Assembly: GCA_963921195.1 (NCBI GenBank) | Contig: OY992539.1 | Coordinates: 43,072,657-43,136,656 of the forward strand | Length of the DNA stretch: 64,000 bases | From: Pegoplata infirma | Lineage: Eukaryota > Arthropoda > Insecta > Diptera > Anthomyiidae | Reading direction: 5' to 3' | Shown: positions 10,914 to 22,889 of the stretch, in pieces | Position numbering within the stretch: the stretch's first letter is position 1 | How the letters are laid out: each line of letters starts with the position of its first letter | Made by a program: the position numbers and the translations under genes | Notes under the pieces: generated by a model | Seen by the model: the letters and a program-made list of their open reading frames with translations, nothing else | Databases searched by the model: none | What the model was told of the DNA's origin: nothing

Positions 10914-11858
10914 TATATATTTGGTTTAAAGCATTTCATCTTAAGCCCTTAAATTCGCGGATTTCTTCATTTTTTTAAGTTTTCGCGAAATTAACCGCTA
11001 AATTGGTCTCTGATAAAAAACTTGCATTTTGTGGATCATAAAGTCGTCCATGACACTACGAATAGTGGATATAAAACATCTATGTTATATGGACCATCAT
11101 GATGAAAATCGCGAATAACCATTTTTTTGTATATGGCAGCATCACTTTAGGAGATGATTTGAGGTTTCATCTTTTAGTATATAATGTGGGAACCTTAAAC
11201 AATGAACTGACCCAAAATTTGTCCAAAAAAGTTTTTATTTTCAAAAGTTATCTTAACAAAAACTATAATTATTGTATCGCAAACACTGAAATAATAGTTT
11301 TTGTTAAGATAACTTTTGCAAATGAAAACTTTTTTGGCCGAATTTTTGGTCAGTTAGTTGTTTAAGGTTCCCACATTATATACTAAAAGATGGAACCTTA
11401 AATCATCTCGTAAAGTGATGCTGGCATATACAAAAAAACGTTTTTTTTTCGCGATTTTCATCATGATGGTCCATATAACATAGCTGTTTATTGTCCACTA
11501 TTTGTATTGTTAGGGATGCATTTTTGCTTCATTAAAATCAAGTTTTTTATCAAAGACAAATTTTGCTGTTAAATTCGCGAATTTATAGTCTTAAATTGAA
11601 AAGCTTTAAACTAAATTTGCATTAGAAATGTTGCTACAAGTCATATCTTTGTTTTCCATGTCATAAAATTTATAAACCATTTGCTTTGAAAATTTTTTTT
11701 GTTAAAAAACTGGCTGGAAATCAGCAAATCTTTTACTACATTTTGCAAGATAACTGTACCATACATCAAAAAACGGAGTACACCATTCGAATCAGCATGT
11801 CCGAAATATATAGAAATGATGGTCGTAACTCTTGCTTATTTTTTAGTGTTCCGCAGTG
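10914..11858. mobile_element. Foldback element, copy truncated at the left end
   Basis: Matches the complete foldback element at 14370-15586. It lacks about 240 bp of the left arm, and its right terminus CCGCAGTG is intact at 11858. The inner stem loop around 11260-11310 (TTTTGTTAAGATAACTTTTG and its inverse) is retained. Confidence 0.75.
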
Positions 11859-12390
11859 TTATTAGTTAGCTAGATCAAAAAAGCTTAAATTGAGGATCAT
11901 TACTTAAAATTTCCAAAAATCTATTTTACATGAATAAAGAAAATTGCAATTAATTTATAACTTAATTAGAAATGCTTAGCAAAATGCATAAAATTTTCGA
12001 AATTTTTAAAAATTGTTCTCAAAAAAATTTAAGTTACAATTTATTTTTAAACTAGAGGTGCTGGAGCAAAAATATTAAAAATTTGTGATCAATGCTATAA
12101 GTTTCCTAAAAATAAATTGTTACATGAATTTTTTTAAGAAAGTTTCATCGCATTTTTTTTTTTTGTTAACTAGCGGTTCTATAGAAAAAATAGCAAAAAA
12201 TAAGGAAAAGTAAATTGTATTTTATTAGTCAACTAGAGGCGCCAGATCATTAATACCATAAACTGGTGATCAATGCTATAAATTTTTCAAAAATCTATTT
12301 TAAAATGATTTAAAAAAAATACTTTTTTTCTTGGAAATTTTTTAGACAGCTGGTGGTGCTACAGAAAATATAGCAAAAGATATGTATTTT
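11859..12390 (+). repeat. Diverged satellite, second block
   Basis: Monomer words reappear immediately after the foldback element (TTAGTTAGCTAGATCAAAAA, GAGGATCATTACTTAAAATT, and so on), showing the element landed in the array. Confidence 0.65.
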
Positions 12391-14055
12391 CCAATACACC
12401 AAAAAAATATTTTTGTTGTTCTCTATGGGCCCTTCTAAAACATACACAAAATTGCCCATTTACTAAAATTTTTCCTTCAAAATTGCTAAATCAAATTTCG
12501 TTCGCATTTGTCCACTAGCAGCTGATTTAAAACATTTTGTATTTTAGGTTATGTCGAATTTACCAAATTATTAGCAAACTTTTACATGACGTCTATTCCA
12601 TAGTAGAGGGTTAAATTTTATTTTTTTTTGATACAAATGTAAGTGAATCTTGCAATTTACTTATCGTTATTTTACCTACCGGTATTTATCAAAATTTTTT
12701 TTTCACTTTTAAAAACTACAATTTCACCAATTTATAAAAAAAAAAAATTTTTGTCTATGATAACATATGTCTACAAAAGAACAAAAAAAAAAATCTGTCA
12801 ATGAATATGCATTAAATTTTATTTATGGGTAGATAAAATAAAAAAAAAATCATATTGTACGTATGTATGGATGTGTTTATTTACATTTCAAACGGATTTT
12901 GTTCACTGCTGCGTATACATGTTGTTTGATTTCCCGAACAGATTTTGTTCACTATGGCGTATACGTGTGTTTTTTTGTTAGTATTTTTTTTTTTAAAACA
13001 CTCATACGCACTGGTGGACATAAAAATTAAATTTTACTTTTTTATACAAATAAAAAAGAAGCAAAATACAAAAAAAAAAGCAATCACACATACCAGTACA
13101 AAAAATTTTAATTGAAAAAAAATTTTTTTTGCTATTTTTTTTTAGTTTTATGCACTATGAAAAATTAAAACCATTAAATTGCCTTATACAAAACTATACG
13201 TTAATTTAATCGAAATGTTTATTTATTTAATATATATATTTTTTTTTGTTTAACTGACAACCAAAATCGTGTTAAAATCATCAACCGTATATGGAGGCTA
13301 GAATATAACAACTAACTAAATTTTTTTTTTAAACAGCTGTTGCGGATACTCAGCACAACCTGTTGCGTCAGAGCAAGATGGAACGAACGAACAAAAAACA
13401 AAAATACGCATTTAAAGGAAGAGATAAAAATATAAATACACATACATACTCGTATACAAAAAATAAAATCAAAGATTTAAGGACATAAACACCATCAACA
13501 ACCTCATCATCGCTAACACCAACATCACCACTCCTAACATCATTTTTTTTGTTTTTTTTTTTGTTTAATCAAGTTTTCCCTTTTTTCCCCCATTCAATTT
13601 TTTTTTTTTGTTTTTTTCAAAATGCGCATAACTGAGAAAATGCGACTAAAAATGACACGTCAAATACCATTTGTAATGGACCATGGTTTGTTGATGATTG
13701 TCCATATTGTATGTATTCGTGTGTTGGTGTTTGTAAATGTGTAAATATGGTAGTATGTGTGTGTGTGGCACAGGGCTATCTTAATGTACGCTCATTTTAA
13801 GAAATTGAGAAATAATGTTTAAAATCAATTAAAATAATTAAATTTGTAACGATTTAAACATTTTTGTAATATTGATTATAATAATAATGATTGAATTACT
13901 TTTTTAATTAAGCCTATTACTTTTGTTATAAAGTTATTTAAAAAATTAATCAACTTTGCATTTTTTTTGTTTTAGTAATTGAATCAAATGTTTTTGAAAC
14001 AAAAGTTTAATTGTGAAAGTGTGAAAAAGTATTTTTTTTCGTGAGTAGTTCGTCG
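12391..14055. other. Non-satellite AT-rich island with some higher-complexity sequence
   Basis: Not recognisable as a repeat of this window. At 12890-12985 a unit with GATTTTGTTCACT followed by GCGTATAC occurs twice, 48 bp apart. At 13265-13545 the composition is less skewed, with a plausible splice acceptor (T-run then AAACAG at 13336) and a CA/CAT-rich tract (ACCATCAACAACCTCATCATC-type). This is the least transposon-like part of the left half. No promoter or RNA gene identified. Confidence 0.35.
13622..13744 (+). CDS. Possible 40-codon ORF (speculative)
   Basis: A short ORF begins in a good fly start context (CAAAATGCGC) and runs to TAA at 13742-13744. The product starts MRITEKMRLKMTRQ and ends in a hydrophobic stretch that could be a membrane segment or signal anchor. 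It lies in the more complex island at 13.3-13.8 kb. There is no homology I recognise. It could equally be a chance ORF or part of a longer spliced exon, and the evidence is weak. Confidence 0.15.
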   Translation: MRITEKMRLKMTRQIPFVMDHGLLMIVHIVCIRVLVFVNV

Positions 14056-14250
14056 TCTAAAAGAAGCTAGAGAAAAAATAGCAAAATTTGACCATCGCTA
14101 GAATTTTCCAAAAATCCATTTTTACATAAAATTTACATAAAAATACTTAAATTACAATTTATTAGTTAACTAGAGGTGCTAGATCGAAAATAGCAAACAT
14201 TGGGGATCATTGCTAAAATTCTAAAAAAAATTTACACGAATTTATTCTAA
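14056..14250 (+). repeat. Diverged satellite, third block
   Basis: Monomer words (CTAGAGAAAAAATAGC, GGGGATCATTGCTAAAATT, TTAGTTAACTAGAGGTGCTA) occupy this stretch up to the INE-like element. Confidence 0.65.
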
Positions 14251-16290
14251 AAACAAGTAAGAAAATTTTAGTCGGTCAAGACCGACCATATAATACCCTA
14301 CACCAGTGTTTCACGGAAAATGGGTACCAAGTCCAAACATGGACCAAACATTTGTCAAATCTTTAATAACACTGCGTGACAAAACTAACCACTATTTTAG
14401 ATAACAAGAGGTACGACCATCATTTCAATATATTTCGGACATGCTGAATCGAATGGCATACTCCGTTTTTCGATGTATGGTACAGTTTTCTTGTAAAATG
14501 TCATTAAAGATTGGCTGATTTTCAGCTGCTTTTTGAACAAAAAAAAATTCCAAAGCTAATGATTTTTAAATTGTATGGCATGGAAAACAAAGATATAACT
14601 TGTAGCAATATTTCTAATATAAATTTGGTTTAAAGCTTTTCATCTTAAGCCCTTAAATTCGCGGATTTCTTCATTTTTTTAAGTTTTCGCAAAATTAACC
14701 GCTAAATTGGTCTCTGATAAAAAACTTGCATTTTGTGGATCATAAAGGCGTCCATGACACTACGAATAGTATACAAAAACTTCTATGTTATATGGACCAT
14801 CATGATGAAAATCGCGAAAAACCGTTTTTTTGTATATGGCAGCATCACTTTAGGAGATGATTTGAGGCTTCATCTTTTAGTATATATTGTGGGAACCTTA
14901 AACAATGAACTGACCCAAGATTTGTCCAAAAAAGATTTCATTTGCAAAAGTTATCTTAACAAAAACTATAATTATTTTATGGCAAGCACTGAAATAATAG
15001 TTTTTGTTAAGATAACTTTTGCAAATGAAAACTTTTTTGGCCGAATTTTTGGTCACTTAGTTGTTTAAGGTTCCCACATTATATACTAAAAGATGAAGCC
15101 TCAAATCATCTCCTAAAGTGATGCTGCCATATACAAAAAAACGGTTTTTCGCGATTTTCATCATGATGGTCCATATAACATAGATGTTTTTTGTCCACTA
15201 TTCGTAGTGTCATGGACGCCTTTATGATCTACAAAATGCAAGTTTTTTTATCAGAGACCAATTTGGCTGTTAATTTCGCGAAAACCTTAAAAAATGAAGA
15301 AATTCGCGAAGTTAAGGGCTTAAATTGAAAAGCTTTAAACCAAATTTGCATAAGAAATGTTGCTACAAGTCATATCTTTGTTTTCCATGTCATAAAATTT
15401 ATAAACCATTTACTTTGCAAATTTTTTTGTTAAAAAACTGACTAGAAATCAGCAAATCTTAAACGACATTTTGCAAGAAAACTGTACCATACATCGAAAA
15501 ACGTAGTACGCCATTCGAATCAGCATGTCCGAAATATAAAGAAATGATGGTCGTAACTCTTGTTTATTTTTTAGTGTTCCGCAGTGTAAGTGTAGAAAAC
15601 ACTCACATACCAAATTTGAGTGAAATTGGCTTATATTTGTTGCAAATAAACCGCTTTTAGTAATATCAGGCGAAATTTTCATATGGGGCCTAAGTCCAAA
15701 AATAGTCCGATTATAATCAGATTTTTGGGTTATTAAAGTATGCGTTAAACACACACAAACAAAATTTTATTCAAATGTTTTCATCAAATTTTATAGATTT
15801 ATGTGAATATTGGGGGGGGTGGTTTGTATGGGGGTTACAAAAAGAACTGGTTGGATTCCTTTGAAATTCAGAACGGTGATTTGTGAATACAAAAGACGTT
15901 TACCTGTCATATTTTGAAAGGATATCTATTAAAATACGGTTGCTAGGGGTATTTGATCCAAATTTGGGGACGTTTGTATGGGGACTAGGTCAGCACATGG
16001 ACCGATTTTTCCCAATTTCAATAGCGTCCGTCCTTGGATCAAAAGAAGCTTAATTTTCAAATTTCAGACAAATCGGTTAAAAATTGCTACCTGTATCGTG
16101 CGCACAACGTTTACATAGACGGACGGACAGACGGGCGGACAGACGGACGGACATCGCTAAATCGACTCAAAAAGTGATTCTAAGTCGATCGGTATACTTT
16201 AGTGGTTCTAGGACCAATATTTCGGGTAGTTACAAACATCAGCACAAACTCATTATACCCTGTACCATAGTGTGGTGTAGGGTATAAAAA
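14251..16290. mobile_element. INE-like element carrying a foldback insertion
   Basis: Starts AAACAAGTAAGAAAATTTTA with the hairpin GTCGGTCAAGACCGAC, then ATAATACCCTACACC, and ends GTGGTGTAGGGTATAAAAA. It contains the ACGGACGGACAGACGGGCGG-type core and 'GGACCAATATTTCGG'. A reverse copy lies at 44327-45985 and aligns with it through most of the length. The foldback element at 14370-15586 was inserted after this one, because the reverse copy has an empty site. The ORF at 16084-16287 is repeat sequence. Confidence 0.7.
14370..15586. mobile_element. Foldback element, complete, with TAA target duplication
   Basis: A 1217-bp inverted repeat beginning CACTGCG and ending CGCAGTG, flanked by TAA on both sides (14367-14369, 15587-15589). 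Arms of about 600 bp pair nearly along their full length around a centre near 14980. The empty site is visible in the related INE-like copy at 45.85 kb. A 3-bp TAA duplication fits PIF/Harbinger (TWA) or CACTA-type insertion; the CACTG terminus favours the latter somewhat. No transposase: the ORFs at 14733-15068 and 15449-15754 are arm sequence. Confidence 0.8.
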
Positions 16291-18734
16291 TTGTAATTCA
16301 CTACTCAACAATAGGTGCAAAAATTTTAAATTGTCGATCATCGCTAAAAAAATTTCAGAGCAAAAATAGCTAAAATTGAGGATCATCGCTAAAAATTTCC
16401 AAAAATCTATTTTTACATGAGTTTTTACTAAAAATACTTTGATTGAAATTTTTATTAAAAATTTTCTGCTGTAAATTTTTAAAAATGTACTGGAAAATTA
16501 TTTGAGTTAAAGTTTTTTTTCGAAAATTTTTTTTTAAAAATGGATTTTTGGAAATTTGTTAGCGATAATTTGCCATTTTCTCCTAAAGGGGTGCTAGAGC
16601 GAAATTCAATAAATTTTTAGAAATCCATTTTTACACGAATTCCTAAAAAAAACTTTAATTGCAATTCAATACTTTACTTTACAAAAATTGCTGATCAACG
16701 CTAAAAACTATAAATCATACTAGAAACTTTCAAAAGTCCATTTATACACGATTTGTTTTTCTAAAATAACTTAAATTGCAATTTATTAGTAAACTAAAGG
16801 TGTAAGAGCAAATATAACTAAAATTGGGGATCATAGCTAAAAATTTCTAAAAAATCGTTTTTTTTTACACGATTTTTTTTTTAAAAAAAGTTCAATTGGA
16901 ACTCCTTACCTTACCAGAGCTGTTAGCGCAAAAACTCTAAAATTGCTAATCATCGCTAAAAAATTCCATAGCAAAAGTAGGTAAAATCAGGGGTTACCGT
17001 TCAAAATTTCCAAAAAAAGCCTTTTCTACATGAAATGGCAAAAATTGGGTATTATCGTTCAAAATTTCAAAAAATCCATTTTTACATGAATTTTTACTAA
17101 AAAAGCTTTTATTTTAGAGCAACAATTTTTGATAATCGCTAAACATTTTTTAAAATCTATTTTATCATGAATTTTTCTAAATTTTTTTTTTTAACTAGAG
17201 GTGTTAGAGCAAACAAGCAAAACTTGTTGATCGTCGCTAAAATTTTTTTAAGATCTATTTTTACATAAATTTTTTTTTTAATATTTTTAATTGGAATTTA
17301 TTAGTTTGCTAGAGCTGATAGAAAAAAATAGCAAAAATAAAGGTAGGTTAGGTAAGGCTTGGGTGGCGGTGCCAGATGGGCACTCCGCATAGACCAATTG
17401 GTCCATAGCGATACCACAAAACTTTTTCCGCTTATCGATGTAAACTAAAAATTAAGGTAGATTACTAAAAATTTTAAAAAATCTTTTTTTACACAAACTT
17501 TTCTATGAAGTTTAGTTGCTAAAGCAAAATTAGCTAAAATTTGCGATCAACGCTAAATATTTTCAAAAATAAATTAAAACATGATTTTAACAAAAAAAAA
17601 GCTTTAATTGCAATCTATTACTTAACTAGAGGTCCTAGATCAAAAATAGCACAAACTGGCGATAAAAAATGTAAAAATTTTGGGATTTGATCATAAATTT
17701 CTTAAATTCCATTAAAAGGCGTTTTTTTTTTTTTCTGAAAAACATAATTTTTTTTTAACATATATTTTTTAAAGTTAATTGTCATTTAGTAGTTAACTAG
17801 CGATGCTAAAGCAAAAATATATTTAAAATTAAGAATCATCATTAAAAACTACAAAAATTCAATTTTTAAAGAATTTTTGTAAAAAATCATTAAAACTTGT
17901 TTCTTAACTAGAAGTGTTAGAGCGAAATTGTCGAAAACTGGTGATCAATGTTACAAATTTTCCAAAAATCAATTTTAACATGAATTTTTCTTAAAATCTT
18001 TAATTGCAATTTATAAGCTAACTAGGGATGTAAGAGCAAAAAAAGCAAAAATTGGGTATCATCGCTAAAAAATTAAAAAAAAAATCGTTTTTATATGAAT
18101 TTTTTCTAAAAAAAAAAAACAATTGAAAATTTTAATTTTCCTTTGTCATTGTCAATTAGAGGTGCTACAGAAAAAACGAGGAAGCATCGTTAAAATTTCC
18201 GAAAATCAATTTTTATTGACTTTTTATAATTGTTTTTATTTAAGTCAACTGGAGTTGGTAGAGCAAGTATAGCAAAAATTTGGTATCTTTGCCAAAAATT
18301 TTCCAAAAAAAAAAAAATCTATTTTTTATAATCTTTTTTTTAAGAAAATTTAAATTGCAATTTATTAGTCAACTAATGGTGCTAAAGCAAAAATGGCAAA
18401 AATTGGTGATCATGTCTTAAAATATCCAAAAACCCATTTTAATTATAATTTCTTACTTGACTAGAGGTGCTAGAGTAAAAATTGGGGATTATTGCTTTAA
18501 ATTTTTAATAATCCATTTTTACATTACTTTTTTTTTTTAAACCTTAATTGCAATTTAGTAGTCAACTGGAGATGCTAGAGCACAAATAGAAAATATTAGA
18601 TATAACAATAATTTTTACATTTTTTTTTCTAAAAAAACGTTAACTTCAATTTGTATGTTAACGAGAGGTTCTAAAATAAAAATATCAAAAATTGGGGATC
18701 ATCACTAAAATTTTGCAAAATTTTTTTTTTTTTT
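16291..18734 (+). repeat. Diverged satellite, fourth block
   Basis: Long run of degenerate monomers, e.g. starts of units at about 17790, 17908 and 18020 (spacing 118 and 112). Interrupted at 17342-17445 by a non-LTR 3' fragment. No gene. Confidence 0.75.
17342..17445 (-). mobile_element. 3' end fragment of a non-LTR retrotransposon
   Basis: On the minus strand a GC-rich stretch (ATGGACCAATTGGTCTATGC, then CCCATCTGGCACCGCCACCC) is followed by a CCTTACCTAACCTACC tail, the same kind of tail as the element at the window start. The GC content contrasts with the satellite around it. It represents a severely 5'-truncated insertion. Confidence 0.6.
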
Positions 18735-20309
18735 ATGTTCAAACAAAACATAATTTCTGAAAGTGAGAAGAGGAGACTTAAAACAGAAGTGGCTATAGCT
18801 CCAAGGATATATGGGCTCCCAAAAATACACAAGGAAAATTACCCGCTGAGACCCATATGTTCTTCTATTAATTCTCCATCAAGTGAACTTTGTAAACATA
18901 TAACTGTGATATTAAAAAGAATAACGGAAAATTCAAAATATAACGTTAAGGATTCGGTGCAATTTAGAAATAAGATAAAAGATTTGACTTTACATGACGA
19001 TGAAAGATTAATATCGTTTGATGTTGTCTCTTTGTTCCCTAGTGTACCTGTTGATTTAGCGTTAAGAATTATTGAAGAAAAATGGGAGGAAATTGCAAAG
19101 TTTACAAATATGACAAAAGGACTATTTCTACGTACAGTAAAGTTCTGCATAAAGGACAATAGGTATTTTAAATATGATGGTAAAATATTCACACAAAAGA
19201 AGGGTCTACCGATGGGGTCGCCAGCGTCCCCAATAGTTGCAGATATTGTAATGGAGAAATTGTTGGAGACTGTGTTTGAAAAGCTAAAAGAAAAACCAAA
19301 GATTTTGACGAAATATGTGGATGACATCTTTAGTATAGTAAGGGAAAGTGCAATTGAGGAGATAATGACAAATTTAAATAGTTTTCACCATAGTATTAAG
19401 TTCACAGCCGAAAAAGAAACCAATTTTAGGTTACCGTATCTTGATACCGTTGTAATTAGAGATAATAACATCCTAAGAATAGATTGGTACCAAAAACCGA
19501 CCGCTTCCGGTAGAATTATTAATTACTTCTCAAAACATCCAAAAAGAGTAATTATTAATACGGCTAAAAACTTAATAATAAGAGTGTTGAATCTTAGTGA
19601 CTTGGAATTCCATCATAATAATATTAGAAAAATTAAAAACATCCTTCTTGACAACAATTTTCCTGTCAAACTTACAAATAAACTTATTCGTGATTGTGAA
19701 AATAAAAAAGTGAATATTCCTAAAGTTACCGAAACACCCAAAATGTACAAATCCCTTACATATGTACCTGAAATATCAGAGAGATTTGAAAAATCAAAAC
19801 TTTTCAATGGTGAAAACTTTAAAATGGCACACAAAACGGACAACAATCTCTCAAAACTATACAGTAAAACTAAAGATAAAATTCATAAAATGGAAAAATC
19901 AAATGTTATATATAATATACCCTGTGTTGGAAATTTAAACGAAAATTGTGACAAAGTGTACATTGGAACCACAAAAAACAAACTAAAAACTAGAATTGCA
20001 GGCCATAAATCTGACCAGAAATTAAAACTCAGTAGAGACACACCTAAAACGGCACTTGTGAACCACTGTGTTCAAAATAAACACTCGCCTGATTTTAATA
20101 ATGTTGGTGTGTTACAAACGGAGCCGAATTACAAACGTCGATACATGCTGGAGATGCTACACATCATAGCAACAAAAAAGAGTGTAAACTTTAAAAGCGA
20201 CGTAGAGAGTTCGTGTGCCAATAACTACCGACAGTGTTACCGTTGTGCGACTTTAGTTGCAATTTGCAACCTTTTTGACGCTCTGAGACTTTTTGTGCGA
20301 CTTTTTTAA
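18735..20309 (+). pseudogene. Penelope-like reverse transcriptase with GIY-YIG endonuclease (truncated, interrupted)
   Basis: Penelope-like elements encode one protein that nicks target DNA with a GIY-YIG endonuclease and primes reverse transcription there. The RT domain is clear: RIYGLPKIHK near the start, SFDVVSLFPSVP, KKGLPMGSPASPIVAD and KYVDD (YVDD at residues 194-197). Then DWYQKPTASGR and a linker lead to the endonuclease, with VIYNIPC near residue 390 and VYIGTT near 409, followed by conserved Arg and His (RIAGHKSD). The N-terminal region expected before the RT is missing, so the apparent ATG is only the first Met in the fragment. The last 25 or so residues come from the hAT insertion, which starts at 20232; the original frame resumes after 21326 and soon ends. 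Therefore not functional as it stands. Confidence 0.88.
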
Positions 20310-21317
20310 ACTTGTCTAATTTTGCAACTTTTTCCAACTTTGTGCGACTTTTTCCCCTTTTATTGTTAAGTGAAGTTATTTTTTCTTTTAAAAGATATAA
20401 ACTGCAAAATTATACGTATTTCAAATATTTTTTTGAAACTTTGGAATTTTAAAAATAATATCTAAAGGTTGCGCTCGCGGCTTTTTTACGTAAATGTTTG
20501 AATTTTAGATTTTTAAATTATTCGAATTCGTAAAATGCATTAAAATGGCCAAATCAAAAAAACAGAATTACGCTAACATTTTCCATAACATTTTACCCAT
20601 TTCATAAGATAATATCGTGAAATATTGCATGGAAACACCCTTATGAAATGGAGATAAATTGTTGGTATGTTCAGAAAAAATGTTGGGGGGTAAAAATAAA
20701 AAAAAGGGTCGGTCTCACTTTTTACCCCTCTAGGAGGCCCCCTTGGAGCGGATGTAATAAAAAAAAAAAATTAAAAAATAAAAAGCATTGTTTGGGGACC
20801 GCCTTAAAAGTTGAAGATAGAGTGTAAGTATGCTCTGAAAAAATTTTGGGGTTGAAAAACTATTGGGGGTCATACACTTGACTCCTCCAGAGGCACCCAT
20901 GGGACAGTTAGAGGTAGGAGAAATATTATCTTTGCTATCCTTGTATGGAATAAGATAGGGCTTAGGTATATTTGGAAAAAATGTTAGGGGGAAAAATTAA
21001 TGGGGGTCGATCTCACATTTTATCTCTGTTTAGGCGTGTAGGTGTAAAAATTCACAAAAAGCACCACAACTGCCCCGCAGTCTCCAAAAAAGAGGAAAAA
21101 TGTGAGATTTTTTACCCTAAAATTTTTTCCAAATATACCTAAGCCCTATCTCTACCCCCTAAGGGAGCTTTTATACGAAAACAACAATTTTATTCAAAAT
21201 ATTCAACCCTTAAAAAAATGTGCGACTTTTATTTGGAAAAACAACTTTTTTGTGCGACTTTTTTTGTAAAAAACGACTTTTTGTGTGACTTTTTGAAAAT
21301 TCTCAACGGTAACACTG
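20232..21317. mobile_element. hAT-type nonautonomous element with 8-bp target duplication
   Basis: Terminal inverted repeats CAGTGTTACCGTTG and CAACGGTAACACTG are flanked by the 8-bp duplication ACTACCGA (20224-20231 and 21318-21325). The 8-bp duplication and CAGTG-type terminus are those of hAT transposons. The subterminal parts are rich in GTGCGACTTTTT words on both sides. The interior has inverted stretches (e.g. CCTAAGCCCTATCT and its inverse near 20950 and 21145). At 1086 bp there is no transposase ORF. It interrupts the Penelope-like ORF. Confidence 0.9.
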
Positions 21318-21715
21318 ACTACCGAGGCTTAGTAAACAAGATAAAAATGCAATAATAATTTTAAGTTCAGTGCAGTTCTAGATGTCGAAACGATCACAAC
21401 ATATTTTTTAAGTTTTTATGTGCATAAAAATTCACTGTGAGTGTGTGTGTATATATTGTAAACGTACAATTGTTTTTAAAACACAAAATCTGTATTGTGG
21501 TTGTCTTTTTATGTTGTTGTTATTTGTATATTTATAATAATGATGATTATAAGTACTTACATGTTTAATTGTTCTTACACCTAATTTATATGTAGAAATC
21601 CCCTGATGATAATTCTCAAAGAGAATCGAAATATTGGAATGGAATAAAAGAATATTTATTTACAAGAAAAAACTGGCCTCGAGTTCGAAGAATTTTTATT
21701 TATTTAAAATTGGAA

Positions 21716-22505
21716 AGGTCGAATAATAACAACTTTAATTAACAACTTTAATTTTTTATTTTTTTCTAAAAAAGCTTAAACTGCAATTGATAAGTCAACT
21801 TACTAAAGGTTCTAGAGCAACAATCGCAAAAATTGGGGTTTAATGCTAATAATTAAAAAAAAATAATGATTGAGCAATAATTGGGGAGAATCGCCGAAAA
21901 TGTACAAACATCTATTTTTACAAAAATTTTCAACAAGAATTGCCAAAACAATGATAGAAATTATTTGGGAGAATCGCCTAAAATGTTCAAAAATTAATTT
22001 TCATATATTTTTTTTCTAAAAAAAACTAATTGCAATTTAGGGGGGGCTAGAGCTAAAAAATCAAAATTGGGACCCATCACTTAAAATTTTTAAAAATCCA
22101 TTTTTACATGAAATCTTTTTAAAAAACAATTTTCATATGAATTTTACTCTACAAAAGGTTAATTGGAATTTTAAAGTTATTGCTGAAATAAAAATAGCAA
22201 AAATTGGGGATCATCATGAATTTTTTCTTAAAAAAAAAAAACTTAAATTGCCATTGATAAGTCAACTAACTAAAAGTTCTAGAGCACAAGTAGTACAAAT
22301 TGGGGATTAATGCTAATAATTAAAAAAAAAAATTTATAAATATTTTTCAAAAATACTTAAATTGCAATTTTAAGCTAGAGCAAAAAAGCAAACATTGGAG
22401 ATCATAGCTAACAATTTTTAAACGATTTTTTCTTAAAAGCGACTTCAATTGCAATTTGTTAGTAACCAGAAGTCCTGTAGCAAAAATTGCAAATATTGGA
22501 GATCC
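21716..22505 (+). repeat. Diverged satellite, last block
   Basis: Monomer words continue (GGTTCTAGAGCAACAATCGC, ATTGGGGATCATCATGAATT, TTAGTAACCAGAAGTCCTGTAGC) to about 22505, where non-repetitive sequence begins. Confidence 0.7.
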
Positions 22506-22514
22506 TGCGGTAGC

Positions 22515-22614
22515 ATGAAATATAAAAAAATCTTCTATTCGTCAACAGCTGACACCACTAGCTACAATAATTTCTATAAGTTTAGTACCCTTAATAACAA
22601 TTCTGCCTTAAAAG
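22515..22614 (+). other. Candidate host exon ending at a splice donor, split by the LTR element
   Basis: After the satellite stops, a stretch with normal-looking codons is open from ATG 22515. It encodes a Ser/Thr/Tyr/Asn-rich peptide (MKYKKIFYSSTADTT onward). If the LTR element is taken out, the site reads AAAAG then GTATGT, a consensus 5' splice site; the AGGT target duplication lies exactly on it. The upstream acceptor is weak (CTGCGGTAG just before). No homology recognised, so this could be chance. See findings. Confidence 0.25.
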
Positions 22615-22616
22615 GT
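22613..22616. other. Target-site duplication AGGT, left copy
   Basis: AGGT precedes the 5' LTR, and AGGT follows the 3' LTR at 29842-29845. A 4-bp duplication is usual for Ty3/Gypsy integrases. Confidence 0.8.
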
Positions 22617-22889
22617 TGTGACGACAAGTTTGTTAACAAACTTGGGTCACAGACAGTGGCCGTATACTTATTGTACACAGTGTACAAACACAAGCAACAG
22701 AACCCAACAGTAGAAATATTTTGTAACAAACAAGTAGCAACAACATACAGTGGGCTTTTGTTTTTTGTAATAAACAAGTAAACAAGTAGCAACAAAATAT
22801 AAGGACTTGTTTTCAATATTGACCGTTAGATAAATAAAACAACACACAGGAGTAATATTTTGTTGGTAGTTTCTATGAGCTTGGATTTG

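Larger units (their letters stand above)
18733..21715 (+). mobile_element. Penelope-like element, 5'-truncated, split by a hAT-type insertion
   Basis: Consists of the RT/endonuclease ORF part (18735-20231), the insertion at 20232-21317, and the remainder from 21326. The 3' end near 21603-21715 has CCTGATGATAATTCTCAAAG and AGAATCGAAATATTGGAA, a typical Penelope-type tail. Satellite sequence resumes by about 21760, so the element inserted into the array. Confidence 0.8.

Noticed and set aside
14733..15068. 111-aa ORF, with a similar 88-aa ORF at 11099-11365
   Set aside because: The similarity between the two ORFs is explained by both lying in copies of the same foldback element; no protein family features.
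22449..22781. 110-aa ORF running into the 5' LTR
   Set aside because: A reading through the satellite, candidate exon and LTR start; the LTR boundary at 22617 cuts it, so it is not one gene. Only the 22515-22614 part is kept as an exon candidate.
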